A stretch of 64,000 nucleotides of DNA from Nymphaea colorata. Taxonomy: Eukaryota > Streptophyta > Magnoliopsida > Nymphaeales > Nymphaeaceae. The position numbers and the translations under genes were made by a program. The notes beneath the pieces are model-generated. The model ran no database searches and was not told the DNA's origin. It saw only the letters and a list, made by a program, of their open reading frames with translations. The DNA is taken from positions 31,281,934 through 31,345,933 of the forward strand of contig NC_045138.2 of assembly GCF_008831285.2 (NCBI RefSeq), read 5' to 3'. The first letter of the stretch is position 1; the number at the start of each line of letters is the position of its first letter. Of the stretch, positions 1-12,900 are shown in pieces.

Positions 1-1588
1 TATGTGCTTCATTTAATATAATGCAATAATTTTATTCATGCTTTCATATTCTAAGCAGCAACCAACAGATTCAGATCTATTGGACTTTTTCATTAGTCAT
101 TTCAGTATAGATCAGCAGACAGCAGATGCAACTAGGCAATCATTGAGAAAGCTAATTATACAAGTCTAACTGTATCTAACTGTAACCTAACCAAATTACA
201 CTTTTTCAATTAAAAAAAATTTCACCTCCACAATGCCAATCAGAGCCACAAATATTGTGATATTTCCAAAAATATAGCAATATTAACGAAAAATTAAAAA
301 AAAAACATGAGAAAAATATGCGATATTTTAAATAACATTAAAAATGAATTTATTTGTGATTTTATCGCGAATTTATCGTGATTTTTTCAAGATTTTTTCA
401 TTTTTTGTTTTTGTATTTGTCAACTTTTGTTTCATTGTTTTATTTATTACTTTATCATTTTAGCAAGATATTTTATGTCTTCTTATTAGTTTCTCGTTTA
501 TTTTATTTTCACCTAATACTTTGAATTTTTTATTTAAAAAAAAAATCTAATATTTGCTCATAAAAGATAGCTTTGTCGAAGAATACGTTAGAAAAACCTT
601 GCTCATAAAAACCTGAGAACGATATTTGTAATAATGATGTATACAATTAAAAGAACAAAGAGTTCATATGTAATAGCAATGAAAAAGGAAAGGCACGCAT
701 GCATATGTCCAACTTCGAACTTTATCAAATTCTATGTCATCCAAGGGATTTGTGGCCAACCTAGAAAAATAGGATGGTATATCTAAGTACAAATATAAGA
801 ACAAAAATAAGAAGGCATTAAATGGTTTGACTAAAAGCTCAATTCTGAGCAGGGAAAGAAACATAACTAAAGTTGTAACAACGATCAATATCACAATCAT
901 GTTCACGAATCAACCCATATTAAATGATAACCATATATATAATTATATATGTGTTAATTTTTAAGGAATATAAATAATATTCCTGTAAACAAACATAACT
1001 CCACCACTCCCAGCTTTCCCCAAATCATGCAAATTCATACGCGGACAATGGAAGACATTAGCAATCAAATGGCCTGAAGACTATCACAGGTGAACAACAC
1101 AGTTAGACATTAAACCAACTACTTTCTAACTAACTATACTGATCGATTATATAGGACCCATTAAACTCTAAGCATCAGAGTTCCTCACTCACAACATCAA
1201 AGTGCAATTGAAACAGAGGTTACATCAGCGGAGCAACTTTAACTTGTTGAGAAAAGGAGGAACACAGTTGCATTAATATAACTCGCCAAACATTAGAATT
1301 ATTCAACGAATTCCACAACATGGGAATTGAACTGCTTCAGTGATTGTACCCAACCACCATAGTATGCATGCATAAGTTCATAGCATGTTATTGCAATTTC
1401 GGTCAAGATCAAGAATGAGAGGCGGACAAATATAAAATTTTGATTAATGTTCTCAACATGGAAAAGACCCTATGCTTATTGGCCATCATGCAGAAGGGAG
1501 GCAAGCATCTACAGCACAACATGTCTAGTTTTATTTGTCTGGAAATAGAGTCGCCAAATTCAGAAGATAGATAACAAAAGAAACATAC
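1..1588 (-). other. FatB intron 2 (part), no gene seen
   Basis: This stretch follows the GTATGT donor of FatB coding exon 2 on the minus strand, so it should be intron 2, continuing past the left edge. I searched its reverse complement for the next FatB block (the conserved Gly-Asp-Val-Val segment that should follow the split Trp codon) and did not find it. The sequence is AT-rich with poly-A and poly-T runs. The short frames at 664-906 and 1409-1591 have no recognisable content. Confidence 0.55.
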
Positions 1589-2356
1589 CATGATGGGTAT
1601 CGGTCAACAACAATCTGCATGCGAGTGACAACCCATATTAAACCTCTCTTAGACATCTCAGGTGTTGAACCAAAACCATCTCCCAAGAGTCCGGCGCGCT
1701 TGACATGGTTGAGAGATGTTTCCTAGTTCGTCAAGATAATAATTCAATAGGCAGTACAGAGGTGAGAAATATCATTCCAAATTCAAGCCTATGACGGAGC
1801 CGTTACCACTTACTTGTAGATGATTCATCAATGTCTCTATGGAAGCCGTCCTGTCTGCTCCAATTTCATAAGACCTAATAGGAAAATTCTGCCTAAACAC
1901 AAATCCGTCATGAACTATTCTCCCAAACCCGAATGTTTCCATCAGCATGTCCGGCCTCTTCGGCTTCCAGTCAAAATTAATTAATTGCTTCTCCGCAGCT
2001 AAAACCATCGCTGTTATCGCAGCAAGCAACACACTCCAATCTGGCAATTGATTGATAATCGTTTTCCCTTGCTGTGAAGAAGATGAATAAGAAGGAAACT
2101 CATCCTCATCCATCAGACCTGCAGCCTTGCCATTGTCAGTTGTCGTGAACACCACCTTGCTACCGTTGATTTTTGGAGCTGCATGGGCATTTGTCTTAAC
2201 CTGAATCCCACCAGCATTTGGTTTTAGTTTGATCCCGTTTGCACTCAAGTTGTTAGGGCCAGATGCAAGCGCCGCCTTGGGCTTAAACCGGTAGACATCT
2301 GGTGAAATCAAGGCCGTGGCAGCTGCAAAAATGGCAGCAGCAGCAGCTACAACCAT
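1589..2356 (-). CDS. FATB: Palmitoyl-acyl carrier protein thioesterase FatB, N-terminal part (coding exons 1-2; gene cut by window edge)
   Basis: FatB hydrolyses saturated acyl-ACP, mainly 16:0-ACP, in the plastid stroma and so releases free fatty acids for export to the ER. Exon 1 is 2356-1814 (181 codons, phase 0, donor GTAAGT). Exon 2 is 1722-1589 (134 bp, preceded by AG, donor GTATGT), ending two bases into a Trp codon. The N-terminus is an Ala-rich transit peptide. A hydrophobic segment follows the Asn-Gln-Leu-Pro-Asp-Trp signature near residue 100. The family-typical stretches DWKPKRPDML, GRIVHDGFVFRQNF, RSYEIGADRTASIETLMNHL and GLLGDGFGSTPEMSKR are all readable. I chose the Met at 2356 because FatB proteins usually begin Met-Val-Ala; the same frame also has a Met at 2401. 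The catalytic hot-dog domain residues lie in later exons beyond the left edge. Family assignment is near certain; only the start is open. Confidence 0.95.
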
Positions 2357-3885
2357 GGTTTTGGTTTTCAATTTACTATCAGAGAGAACAAATGGAATCA
2401 CGGCAGAAGGAAACCGGATAAACCTTGATGAATGTGGACAAGAAGGCCACTATCTGCAGAAGAACACAGCAAAAAAGCTAGAGATCATACCGGAGAAAGA
2501 GGAGAGAAAAAAACATGGACGACCACGAAGAAGTAAACGATATAGGATAATAATGGAAATATCTTCCCAGACATGAAACAACTACACGAAAATGAACTAT
2601 TTTGCTGGACAAAACGCCGCTTTTTGTTCAACGAGAAAGGAGGAGACTTCGGAATGTGGAGAACACAAAACAATAGCATCATTTTCACAAAAATGCTGAC
2701 TGAAAAACTCGTGCATCTCTTGAGAAAGAAGGAAAAACTGGAAAAACCTTCTCGACAATTTTTCCATTAGCACTTAAAAGAAAATAATTAAACAACCGAT
2801 TCTTTCGTACTAAAAAAAGGGTTACCTTTTAGACCTAAGAAACAGAAAGGTTCAACCAAATGATGATTTTCTCCTCTTTCTGGATCTTTGCAACGGAAGC
2901 TCCTCTCGAAGGAGAAAGAAAGAACGTGGCTTAAGAAAGAATTTTACATAGAGAAATATATCCTTTCTCCCACATTTTTTGGTTACATCCTCTAAAACAC
3001 GAACGTATAAAAGCTCGGGAGCTAAGATACACCCGAACCACGATGAGAAGAAATCTAGAAATTTATGGAAATTAAAACAGAGGAAGATCAAAAAAGAAAA
3101 AAAATAGCCAAAAAAAAGAAATATAAAACGCACTATATTTTCAAATCTGATAAGGAAAAGCAAGATCTTCAATATTTTTGAAAATTCAAAAAGATAAGCA
3201 GAAAAAAAATGGAGGAAACAAATCAAGACAGCCTAAAGATCAAAAACCCAACAGAAAAAGCAAAACATTATGGATTTTTTTTTGCTTTTGCCTTTGAAAG
3301 ACGCATTGGGGAAGGGAAACATAAAGAAAATCGTCCGAGTAGATCAAAAAAAACAAACGAAGATTTTGACACAGAGGAAAAAGGCAAACCAAAGTGACAG
3401 AGAAGCGGCTACCTAATTCTTCCTGCTAAGGATCCTCCTTTTCCTAAAAAACCGAGAGAAACAATGGGAAGAAATATCTAGCTCTTCTTCTTCTTCTCCT
3501 TCTTCTTCTTCTTCTTCTTTCTTTTCCACTTCAAATTTCCTTCTGCCTCAAGCCCTCGATGAAATGTGAAAAGGAGAGAGAGAGGGAGAGAGAAAGCGGG
3601 ATCCGAAAAGGAAGAAAGAAAGCAGGAAGAGGAGGGAAGCACTACCTAATGCCTCCCTCTTGTCCCGCCTTTAGTCCCTCCCCTATAAATGAGGAGACTA
3701 CAGACAGACACCAAATCACAGAAGAGAAGACAAGAGAAGAGGAGGAGGAGATGCAGAGAGAGAAAGAGAGAGTAGCAACACCACCCAACCACCTTCCGTT
3801 CTCCTTCCTCCCAGTCACTCTCTCTCTCTCTCAATATGGCAACTCACCGCTCCTCTACTCTCGTGTGTTGGGTGGCAGTTGTTCG
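2357..3885 (-). other. FatB 5' untranslated region with a probable leader intron
   Basis: Between the FatB start codon and the TATA element at 3911-3918 lie about 1.5 kb without a supported coding frame. On the minus strand a pyrimidine-rich tract ending in CTTCTGCAG sits at 2454-2463 and is a good acceptor about 100 bp before the ATG. Possible donors with AGGTAG lie near 3410 and 3653. FatB genes in other plants often have an intron in the leader, which fits, but the donor choice is inference. The region contains a TTC-rich tract (3482-3525) and GA/CT-rich stretches (3570-3600, 3815-3832), common in plant core promoters and leaders. Confidence 0.5.
3482..3525. repeat. TTC/CTT microsatellite in the FatB leader
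   Basis: A run of TTC units with a few CTC interruptions (GAA on the transcribed strand). Such tracts are common in plant 5' leaders and may vary in length between individuals. Confidence 0.8.
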
Positions 3886-3910
3886 CTCAGCCTCCGCCTC
3901 CTCCGCCCCC

Positions 3911-3918
3911 TATTTATA
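3911..3918 (-). promoter_or_regulatory. TATA box of FatB
   Basis: The minus strand reads GGGGTATAAATAGGGGG across this site, a near-perfect plant TATA element inside a C/T-rich core promoter. Transcription would start about 30 bp further on, near 3880, which leaves room for the leader and leader intron. No better minus-strand TATA lies between it and the coding start. Confidence 0.7.
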
Positions 3919-3960
3919 CCCCCTCCCACCCTTCCCCTCTCTCCTTTAAAATTTTGAATT

Positions 3961-6900
3961 TTGTCGTCTTGAGACCCATTTACAAACCAAACCTTACATT
4001 GACCTTTTAAAATTATTCCTTTCAGTTGCATTTACCACTGAAATTATTTTTCTTTCAATTAAACGGCATTAATATCTTAAAAAAATAAACTAGCCAAAAA
4101 AAATAAGAAGCGAGCAGTTTGTAAGTGTGATAAAATGAAAGTTCATTAAAACAAAATGTAGTCACAAGGCATTACCAATCTTAATAGAAAAAATAAAAGT
4201 GACATAAGAGAAAAATTAACAAAGAAAGCATAAGCAGATAAAATGGAGAATAGAAACTGGGCAACGGGGAGAGAGAAGGAGAGTTAAGAAGTCATTCCAA
4301 CAACATTCACTATTGTTTTGACAATGCATCTTATTAAAAAGGCAGTGGCAGTGGCAAATAAATGACAAAAGAAAAGGCAATCACAAAAATGTAGTGCTTT
4401 GACTATGCAACAGAAAGGCAAAGGGGACACTCGTTAGATAGGTGAATCTTAGAACCTTAGAAATGATCCAAGGTATTAATGTAGCCAACAAAAATGAGTT
4501 GAGTGAAAATCGTAGCATAGAGTGAATGGTCAGAAAACCAAAAGGCACAATGGGATAGCCATGAATCGATGAGGCTCAAAAATAGCATGGTAACAAAAGG
4601 CAAAGGTAACTGATATATTCCCCATTATTTTTATCCAAATAATGTGTTTATTATGCTGCCAAAGTATTTCTAAATATTTTCGGTTTCACGACCTGTATAT
4701 ACCTCTTTTGTTTGATTTTAAAAGTTTTTTTTATTAACATTGATTTTTCAAATCAATCTTAGGTAATGTTTGATAGCATCATACCAGATCTCGAATTCAA
4801 GGCTGTATTAAAAAGTGTGCGTGTAAAAAATTTGAGAATCTCAATAGCTTGAATCTTAAATTTGTTACATGTGCAAGACTATAAATTTAAAGTCGAATTT
4901 GAAAAGAGGGAGTTCAGACCTCAAATCCACTAGTTTAATTTACTTTGTACCTCGGGGTGAGTAGAAGGAAAAACCTGTTGCTTAGCACAAAAAACGTGAG
5001 GCTATGTGCATCCGCATCAATTAATGCATTGTTTTCCATGCAGGTGCTCATACCACTTAAACCAGAGACCAGCGGCCTACCAATTACTAACTTGAAGGTG
5101 CCACCACCCATCGTCGTACCTCGATTAGTTGAGTTTATTATTTTTTTTATATGATGTCGATCAATTTGAAAAGTTGTTCTTAAAACTTGAAAATCAAACT
5201 CATATGAAGCATCTCTCATAGTGTAGGACGATTATTTTTTAGTAAGCTTTAACATTGAAATTATATCTCATTTTCAATGTTTAAAGTAGTGTTTGGATGG
5301 CACTTCAAAACAGTTTTTTTTTTATAACATCAAAGTCAAGTTTTCTGGAACAATCATTTTTGAGAGATCCTAGCTTTTCAAAAGGATTGAATAACCTGAT
5401 CACTGGAAAATAAGTTTTAGAATCCAAACAAACTCTAAATATTTGTTTAACCCTTTTCTCTGTTTTTCCAAACTTTTACAGACAGTGACGTTTCAGAGCC
5501 TTCTGGAAGCCATTGGTTCCTGAACAGGAGCTTTTTCCCTTTTTTTTTGAATACTACGTAACCAAAACAGTAAAAATTTGTTTAAAAAAGGAGCAGGACT
5601 TGGAATATAAATCCAAGATAAAGTATTGGACTTGATTATGTGTAAAACTTGGATCCAACCTTGATTCTTGTTTATAAATTTAAGTTCCAACTTGAATTAT
5701 AATTTAATATTGAACCCGATTAACAGTTTTCCATTTTCATTATGTGGACGTTCAATGACGAGAAAAAGGCAACTGAGAGGTTATAACACTAAAAAAAAAT
5801 TTAGTTTTTTATTAAATATTGTGATGAATCTTCAAGGGCTTATAAAGAGAGTGATTAAACATATGATTGTTCTAGTTTTTAGTTTTTTTGAAATTGAAGC
5901 CGAAACTGTTAAGGAACGGGGTGGGATTTCCCGAATAAGAGTCCAAGTGTAGAAGTGGGTCGAATTGTTACAGTAGTATCAAAAACGGTTCAACACTCTG
6001 ATTTAAGGTCCTACACACATGGATGTGTGTGCTTCAAGAAGATAGGTGGATTGTATAACACAAAAAAAAAACTTTTTTGAAATTAGAAACAAAATTGCTA
6101 GAAAATAGGTTGAGATCCGTCAAACGATCATTGAAATAACACCCATAGAACTCAAACATGCAATGTGCGTATTAAAATCTGATAGAAACTTGACATTTAA
6201 CTTACCTCATTGATATGGGTGCAATATAAGTTTGCCCACCAATAATGATATCAAGGGGCTGAAGGTATGGGGGAGTCCACAGGGCCATGCCCCTTCCTCC
6301 GCACCCCCTCAACTTTTTAAAATTTAAATTTACCGATTCCATTTTGTGAAAATTTTAGTTTGGCCCTTGTAAAATTTATGAAAAAACTAACCACTATTAA
6401 AAAATTTCATAAATTTTATTTAATGGTGGCAGTTCAACCCCCTTGCTACAACACTGTGCATCTACTCATATCTTTCCACTTTTTCAATTTTAAAATAAAT
6501 GAAAATATCTAAGCTTGGATTAGAAAACCTGTAATGGCCTTGTATAAATGAGCTCTATAATTAAATACTCAAGGCAAGGCATGTGGGGATCCATATTCAC
6601 ATGCTCAGCGGGAAAAATCATTTCATAATGTGATCAGATACTCTGTACTGCCAGTCAGGTGATGGGTTCGGTTCCCCATAAACACGGCATGTATCAACTT
6701 CTCAAACATCCGACGGAACGGTCTAATGAGCGTGACTGTTATTGGCCTGGTGCAGCTCTATCTTTTAGATTATGTGTTGGACATTTCTTGATTGAATATA
6801 TATATATATAATTTATATATAAATATATATATTTAGATTATGTTAAAGATTAACTATTTCCTTGTTTCATTTAAACGATGGCTAAAGATTAATTTAAACT

Positions 6901-7672
6901 AATTAAAAAACGAAATTGATGAAACAACCCAGCAAATCCAATAGTGAAGAATCGTTAATTTCCCTGCTTATGACATATATTGGTTCAACCACATGGAGTG
7001 GGTTACTTTCCTTCTTCATTTAAATACATGACCGTCTATACTGTATGCACACACACTTATTTATATTGGCATTCATCACTCTTTGAAATGAAGTACATGC
7101 GAATTCAGTAGAATTAAACTTCATCTACGACATCAAAATTTTAAATCTCGAACCTTTTTCTAACTACCAACATAGACTTTAATGTGCATTCATTTTGCAA
7201 CTAAAAATTATATCAAAAGTGAGCAAGAGATAGAGATAGAGCGGAAACGAAACCATCAATCAAGTTTCGTTGAATATCGTAGGCAGCTACGTAAGCGGCC
7301 TCCCTCGAGGATGGAGCCTCAAACCAAACCTTGTTCTCTTGCTATTCATGAATGTGGTTGTGGGTCAAGCCGTTTGTTGTTGAGGATCTCTTTCACTTGA
7401 ATATTGCAAAGAAATCTCCTTGACATGACTGTCACGTGTGATACATGAACGTCCATATTTAATGGTGATTTTATTTTTTTGAAGAGTCTCGTAGTCATCT
7501 AATTTACATTGTTAAAACAAAAATAAAGAAAAAAAGTGATGAATAATTTTGTCATCTAATACTAGTTTACACTTTTTCGCCTTTCTTAATCATTCTTTAC
7601 TTTAGATGGATGACCTTGGTTAAATGGTTGACTAACTTTATTTAACTAGAATATATATATATATATATGTCC
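3961..7672. other. Intergenic, AT-rich, no gene supported
   Basis: Short open frames here (for example 4935-5219, 5668-5952 and 7182-7400) show no domain, homology or consistent splice structure. A possible degenerate Tourist-like element lies at about 5286-5436, bounded by GTGTTTGGAT and its inverted partner ATCCAAACA. A B-box-like GGTTCGGTTCC at 6665-6675 has no matching A box 44 bp upstream. Short (AT)n tracts occur near 6796-6830. Confidence 0.6.
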
Positions 7673-7890
7673 GATTTGAATTGAATATATGACTGAATCA
7701 TTCCAAAAAAAATCGAATATGAAAAAAAGTCTAGTCTCCAATTAAGAAATTAGATCAAATTCAATTTTAAGAAATATATTTGATTTGAATTGAATATCTG
7801 ACTGAATCATTTCCAAAAAATTAGACATGAAAAAAAGTCTAATACCTAATTAAAAATTAGGTCAAATTCAAATTTAAGAAATGACATCCA
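7673..7890. repeat. Tandem duplication, about 109-bp unit, two diverged copies
   Basis: GATTTGAATTGAATAT begins at 7673 and again at 7782. The following text (GACTGAATCATT, then AAAAAAAGTCTA, then AATTAGRTCAAATTCAA) recurs in the same order in both copies. The copies differ by small changes and indels. The LINE at 8044 sits just downstream, in related AT-rich repeat sequence. Confidence 0.75.
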
Positions 7891-8026
7891 ATCATATTCA
7901 AATCAAATTATTTTTAAATAAATATCTTATATTCAACACTTTCAAAATTTGGATTGAGATATAAATGTATGATCAGATTTCAAATTCAGATTCTTATTTA
8001 TGACTTTTCATTATTTGTGTTCGAAT

Positions 8027-8043
8027 CTGAATATGTGAATATC
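8027..8043 (+). repeat. Target-site duplication, left copy, of the LINE
   Basis: CTGAATATGTGAATATC occurs here and again, base for base, at 13889-13905, directly outside the two ends of the LINE-like sequence. An exact 17-bp direct repeat at both borders is the hallmark of target-primed reverse transcription. Confidence 0.93.
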
Positions 8044-8373
8044 AGAAGGGAGAAGGGAGAGAGAGAGAGAGGGAGGAAAGGTGCTTTGGGGCTGGCTAGG
8101 GTTTTGCAGAGGGCCCTGCCCCCCTCCCCCGTCTGAGCGGAGGGTGGAGGAGCTGGATGATAAATGCATCAACAATGTGAGGATGGAGGCAGCACGTGAC
8201 GTGCGTGATATTGGTATGCCGGTCAAGGCACTCTCTCAGGTTGCAGATAGGCATTGCCGTGCTTTTCCTTTTTTGGCAAAAGCATCACAAATGTTGAAGA
8301 GTACAGGGCAGACCAGCAATGTAACGAGCAGAGGAACCCCCATCACTAGAACGGGGCCAGTCATGAGGCTAAA

Positions 8374-9135
8374 GTGAAAGAAACTTTTATCCAAGCAGAC
8401 CAAGCTGCGACAGGAACATGGACATCAGCCGTCAATGGAGAATCCCATAAAGAGGTATGTGATATTCCTTCCCTAAAAATCAAAGACATAGATGGTAGAA
8501 AGATGTTGTTTATTTCAAATGCAGCCTATAAGGCTATGGCTCGCCCTTTTGATTTCGCTGCCATTGCCACTCTGACTGGAGGGCTAGGAAGGGGTCAGCT
8601 TGATTACCCTTTCATATTTGAGACTCTCAAGCGTCAATGGATGCATCTTCCTTCTGTGAAGTTCACCATAGTCAGTAAAGGGAACTTCCTCATCAAAACA
8701 GGCTTAGAACCAGAACTTTTGAAAATCTTGAAGCCTGGCACCTGAAAGGTTGGAGGTCGCTTCCTCATGGCAAAAAGATGATTTCCAGGAATGGAGGTGC
8801 GAGTAGCAACATCATCCAAGGTACGCATATGGATTAAGTTGTCGAACCTACCTCTGTGCATGTAGAACGAGAGAACCCTTGCTGACATTGCTATGGTGAT
8901 GGATGCGTGATTTGTAGGGATGAATCAGTGCACTAAAAGTATCGATAAACACAGTTTCGTGAGAATCTTAGTGGAAGTTCTACTAGGGTTTGTTCCTACG
9001 CCAGAAATCCCCCTTGCTTTTAAAGATGGAAAGAAAGTAATGCAAATTGTGGAATATGAGAAGAGGGTGAAATTTTGTTCTATGTGTAGCTCAACCACCC
9101 ACAATACAATAGCATGTATATTGAAGAAGGAATGA
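8374..9135 (+). pseudogene. LINE ORF1 remnant: DUF4283-like domain plus CCHC zinc knuckle
   Basis: The first part (8374-8745) resembles the DUF4283 region of plant LINE and retroelement gag-like proteins. The frame breaks near 8745. A second open part (8920-9135) has the usual HSFVRILVEV core followed by a knuckle of spacing C-x2-C-x4-H-x4-C (CSMCSSTTHNTIAC). ORF1 proteins of this type bind the element RNA. A hydrophilic, Lys-rich frame (9181-9762) follows and is probably the ORF1 C-terminal tail, out of phase with the knuckle part. At least two frame breaks make it a pseudogene. Confidence 0.8.
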
Positions 9136-9902
9136 CACTACTAACATGAGTGTCAAAAAGAAGGTTGGTCCACAGTTAAAGTGATCAAAAGGCATGTCAA
9201 AAGACACCAAACGATCACACCCACCCACAAAGAAAATGAAAACAAATTCAATATCCTTGAATTAGAGGTTATTGAAGTTCCTTTTGATGTGTCTCTTTTG
9301 GGACAAATAACTTCACCTCTAGCAACTTCTGAGACAACACATGCACATCACCAGGCCCTAGCTAAAACTCATTGCAGCTCTCCCCTTGCACCAGTAGCAG
9401 AGCGAAAGGAGGAAAATGTTAACCTTGAGACCCATGCTGACAGTCCTAAGAACCAGATAGAACCTAACACTAAGGACACGATTGTCACCCTGCCCAAGTT
9501 TGGAATCAAGGCCCAAGCAGACTTAGAGGTGACTCAAAAAGCAGTATTTGCCTTTGTTGCACATACCAAAAAGTCTAGGAAAAGGCGGTCTAGTACTCAC
9601 AAAGCTATTCTAACCAATACGGATAACAATGTTTCTAAAAGGAGAGCTCAAGAAGAAGAACATGATGAAGGTAGCTTGGCCATAGATGAGCATATGCCCA
9701 AGGTTGTCAACGCCACCCTACAAGGGGCAATGCCTAAGTTTGTAGATATTGGCACAAACTAAGCCATGGCGATAGACCCTAGAGGAGGTGCACCCAAGCA
9801 AGATGGGCAGACAAACTGTTATGGAATTCAACATGGTGAAGGGGTGGACAAGGAAATTTTGCCTACGGGGGTGGTTGAACCCAACAAACATGAAAGTGTG
9901 TA

Positions 9903-12900
9903 GCTGAAACATAAGGGGACTGGCAGGTAGGATTCAAATCGGAAATTTCGATTCACCTTCGCCAAGTATGACCCTAAAATTTCATTCATTATTGATCCTA
10001 AACTATTTCTTGAAGGTGTTAGAAAGCTGCAGCTTGTGCTTCCCAAGTATAATATTGTTTTCAATTTATCCTATGATGATAGATGGGCTCAGATTTTAGT
10101 TATTTGGAACCAAGATGTCGTTGACTTGATTCATGTTTCTTTGTCTTCTACATAGGTATCATGCAAATTCAAAGACAGGAACAATAGTCTACACTTCTGT
10201 GCGATCGGTGTGTACCTAGACACTGATTTCAGATGTAGAAAGTGGCAACTTCTAGACCTACAACAAATTATCATATCCTCAGAGGAGCCTCTGGTCTGCC
10301 TTGGAGACTTCAATGGTGTAAGTGGTGCTGTCGAGAAATCTGGTAATCCTCTTGCCCAATTGGCATGTATGGTCTTCGCGAATTTGGTCAATAGTTGCAA
10401 CTTAACTGAAATTTCTAATCCATACATCAAGTATACATGGACTAACAATCGTATGGGGCCTATGAATGTGATGAGTAAGATCGATCATTGTTTTGTTACA
10501 CCTTCTTGGTGGATATCATGTTTAACTGCAACGAACTCATGATTCTCCCTCGCACTTGCTCTGATCACAACCCCATCATTCTCAATGCTTACAATCGCAG
10601 ATTTGGGGCATGTGGTAGACCCTGTTTTAGATTTTATGCTTTTTGGATGGAGGAAACTCAATGTCAGAACATCATCAAAGATTGCTGGCAGGAGATAGAC
10701 CATGGCCGTCCACTGATTATGATCCTAAAAAAACTTGAGTTAGTCCAAACCAGTGTGTCCTCTTGGGTGAAGAGGTTTGGGAGAGGCTTTGAGAATGAGA
10801 TTAGTGAGCACAAAAATGCTATGTTGCATGTGCAAAATGAGGCTGAGAATGACGATATGAATGCTATACAAAAGAAAACTGAATATAGAGAGAAATTGAA
10901 CTGTCTTCTTCTAATGGAAGAGTTCTATTGGAGACAAAAGAGCAGAATTAAATGACTCAAGGATGGAGATGCCAATACCAAGTTTTTTCATGAGTCAGTC
11001 AAAAGCAAAAGGTGCATGAATAAAATCAGTGCTATCACAGTGGATGGACAAAAACTTGAAGAGGAAGAAGACATCTGCAAGGCCTATCATGAGAACTTTA
11101 GCAACCTGTTGAGTAGAGGCAATGAAACAGGGCAGTTGTCAAACAAGATGCGTGAAGGGAAGACAGTCACAACAGCGGAGAATGTTAGCTTACTTGCCCC
11201 CATCTCTGAAGAGGAAATCACTTGGGCGATCAAGGGTGCGGACCCTAACTCTGCCCCTGGCCTCGATGGATTCCCTAACAAGTGTTACATTCAGAATTGG
11301 GACATTTTCCAAGAGGACATTCAATCTTATATAAAGAATTATTTTGTCTGTGGTAAGTTGGTTCGCAAGGCCAACAAAACTCATATTGCTGTCATTCCTA
11401 AGATTGCAAGTGATCATTATGTTGAAAATTTTAGGCTCATATCGCTTTGCAATAACATCACCAAATTCTTAAGTCCTATCATGATTAGAAGGATGAGACC
11501 TATACTGTGTCGTATTATTGGCGCTAACCAAAACGCCTTCTTAGTAAGGAGATGCATCCAAGACAGCATTTTGCTAGGGCAAGAACTTATCCACTCTAAG
11601 GAGGCTAGGAAGAGCAAATCTCTTTGTATGAAAATTGACTTCAACAAAGCCTATGACAGAGTGTCATAGGAGTTCTTGGAGAATGTCATGCATGAGTTGG
11701 GATTTAATCCTAGTTGGATACAAAAAGTGATGACTTTGGTTACAATTGTAAGTATGACAGTCGTGCTCAATGGCAAGGAGGGAAACTGGTTTCACCCTCA
11801 AAGAGGATTAAGACAGGGTGGCCCTTTGTCTTCGTACCTTTTCTTCATTGTTGTTGATATGTTCATGAGAAGCTTGAAGCATGTCACTCGAAATAAGCAA
11901 GTCAAGCTCCCCACAATAGGTAAAGACAGGTCTAGCATCAGATCACTGTTTTATGTTGATGATTTGATTATGTTCTCAACATACCACATGAAGTCCTTAA
12001 AGACAATCAAGGGAATCCTTCAAGAATTGGAAAATTGCTCTGGTCTCAAAGTTAACAAGGACAAAAGCACTATTATCAAGATCAATACCGGCTTCAATGA
12101 GCTTAGCAAGACTGCTTGAATTATGGACCGGCAAGCTGGGCAACTCCCCTTTAAATATCTTGGGGCACCTCTCCAAAACAAACGGTTGGCAGATAATCAA
12201 TGCTCTGGGATGTTGCTTAAAATTGAATAGAAATTGGGGAGCTGGAAGCAAAAACTGTTGTCGTATGCAGGTAGACTATGTTTAATAAAGTATGTGTTGT
12301 CCACCATCTCATCTTATACAGGAATGGTTTATCAATTGCCCCGTAAATTTATTCAAAAAGTAGAAAGCCTTTGTGCTAACTTTCTTTGGGGTAGTTGTGA
12401 TAATAAAAACAAAGCTCACTTGATTAAATGAGATCAGCTTTGCTTACCTAAGAGCGAAGGAAAAGTCGACATGAGAAGGATCAAAGACACTAATATAGCC
12501 AATCTCGCCTATCTAGCATGTAGAGCACTAAGCACTGATAACATTTGGGCTGGTTACGTCAGAAAGAAATATCTCAAAGGACATGGTTTGTGGCATTCCA
12601 TCTCTTTTACTAAAAGTTTTGTCATTTGGAGAGATATAGTTAAATCTTGGAAGCAAATCAGAGATCAAGTCTATTGGCATATTAAATTAAGGATGGCAAT
12701 AGGGCCAAATTTTGGATAGATAATTGGGCAAGTAGGCCCCTAGCAGATGTAAATGACCCTATTCTTGAGGTAGTCAATCATGGAGTCAATGTTAGAGAGG
12801 TTATCCTTGGTCCTAATAAGGAGTTGCGTGCTAAAGTGAACCGATGGAAGCCTGATACTGCGATGTTGTCCTTGGTGGATAACGTGCACTCGTCTGGGCC

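Noticed and set aside
2357-2401. Upstream in-frame Met at 2401 as the FatB start
   Set aside because: It adds 15 residues not typical of FatB, whereas the Met at 2356 gives the usual Met-Val start of the transit peptide. Not excluded, only less likely.
6590-6770. Possible SINE or tRNA from a B-box-like GGTTCGGTTCC at 6665
   Set aside because: The B box has a mismatch and there is no A box at the right distance, nor a tail or target duplication.
8011-8226. Minus-strand frames within the LINE (8011-8226, 10131-10448, 11190-11417 and others)
   Set aside because: They are antisense shadows of the LINE ORFs without motifs of their own.
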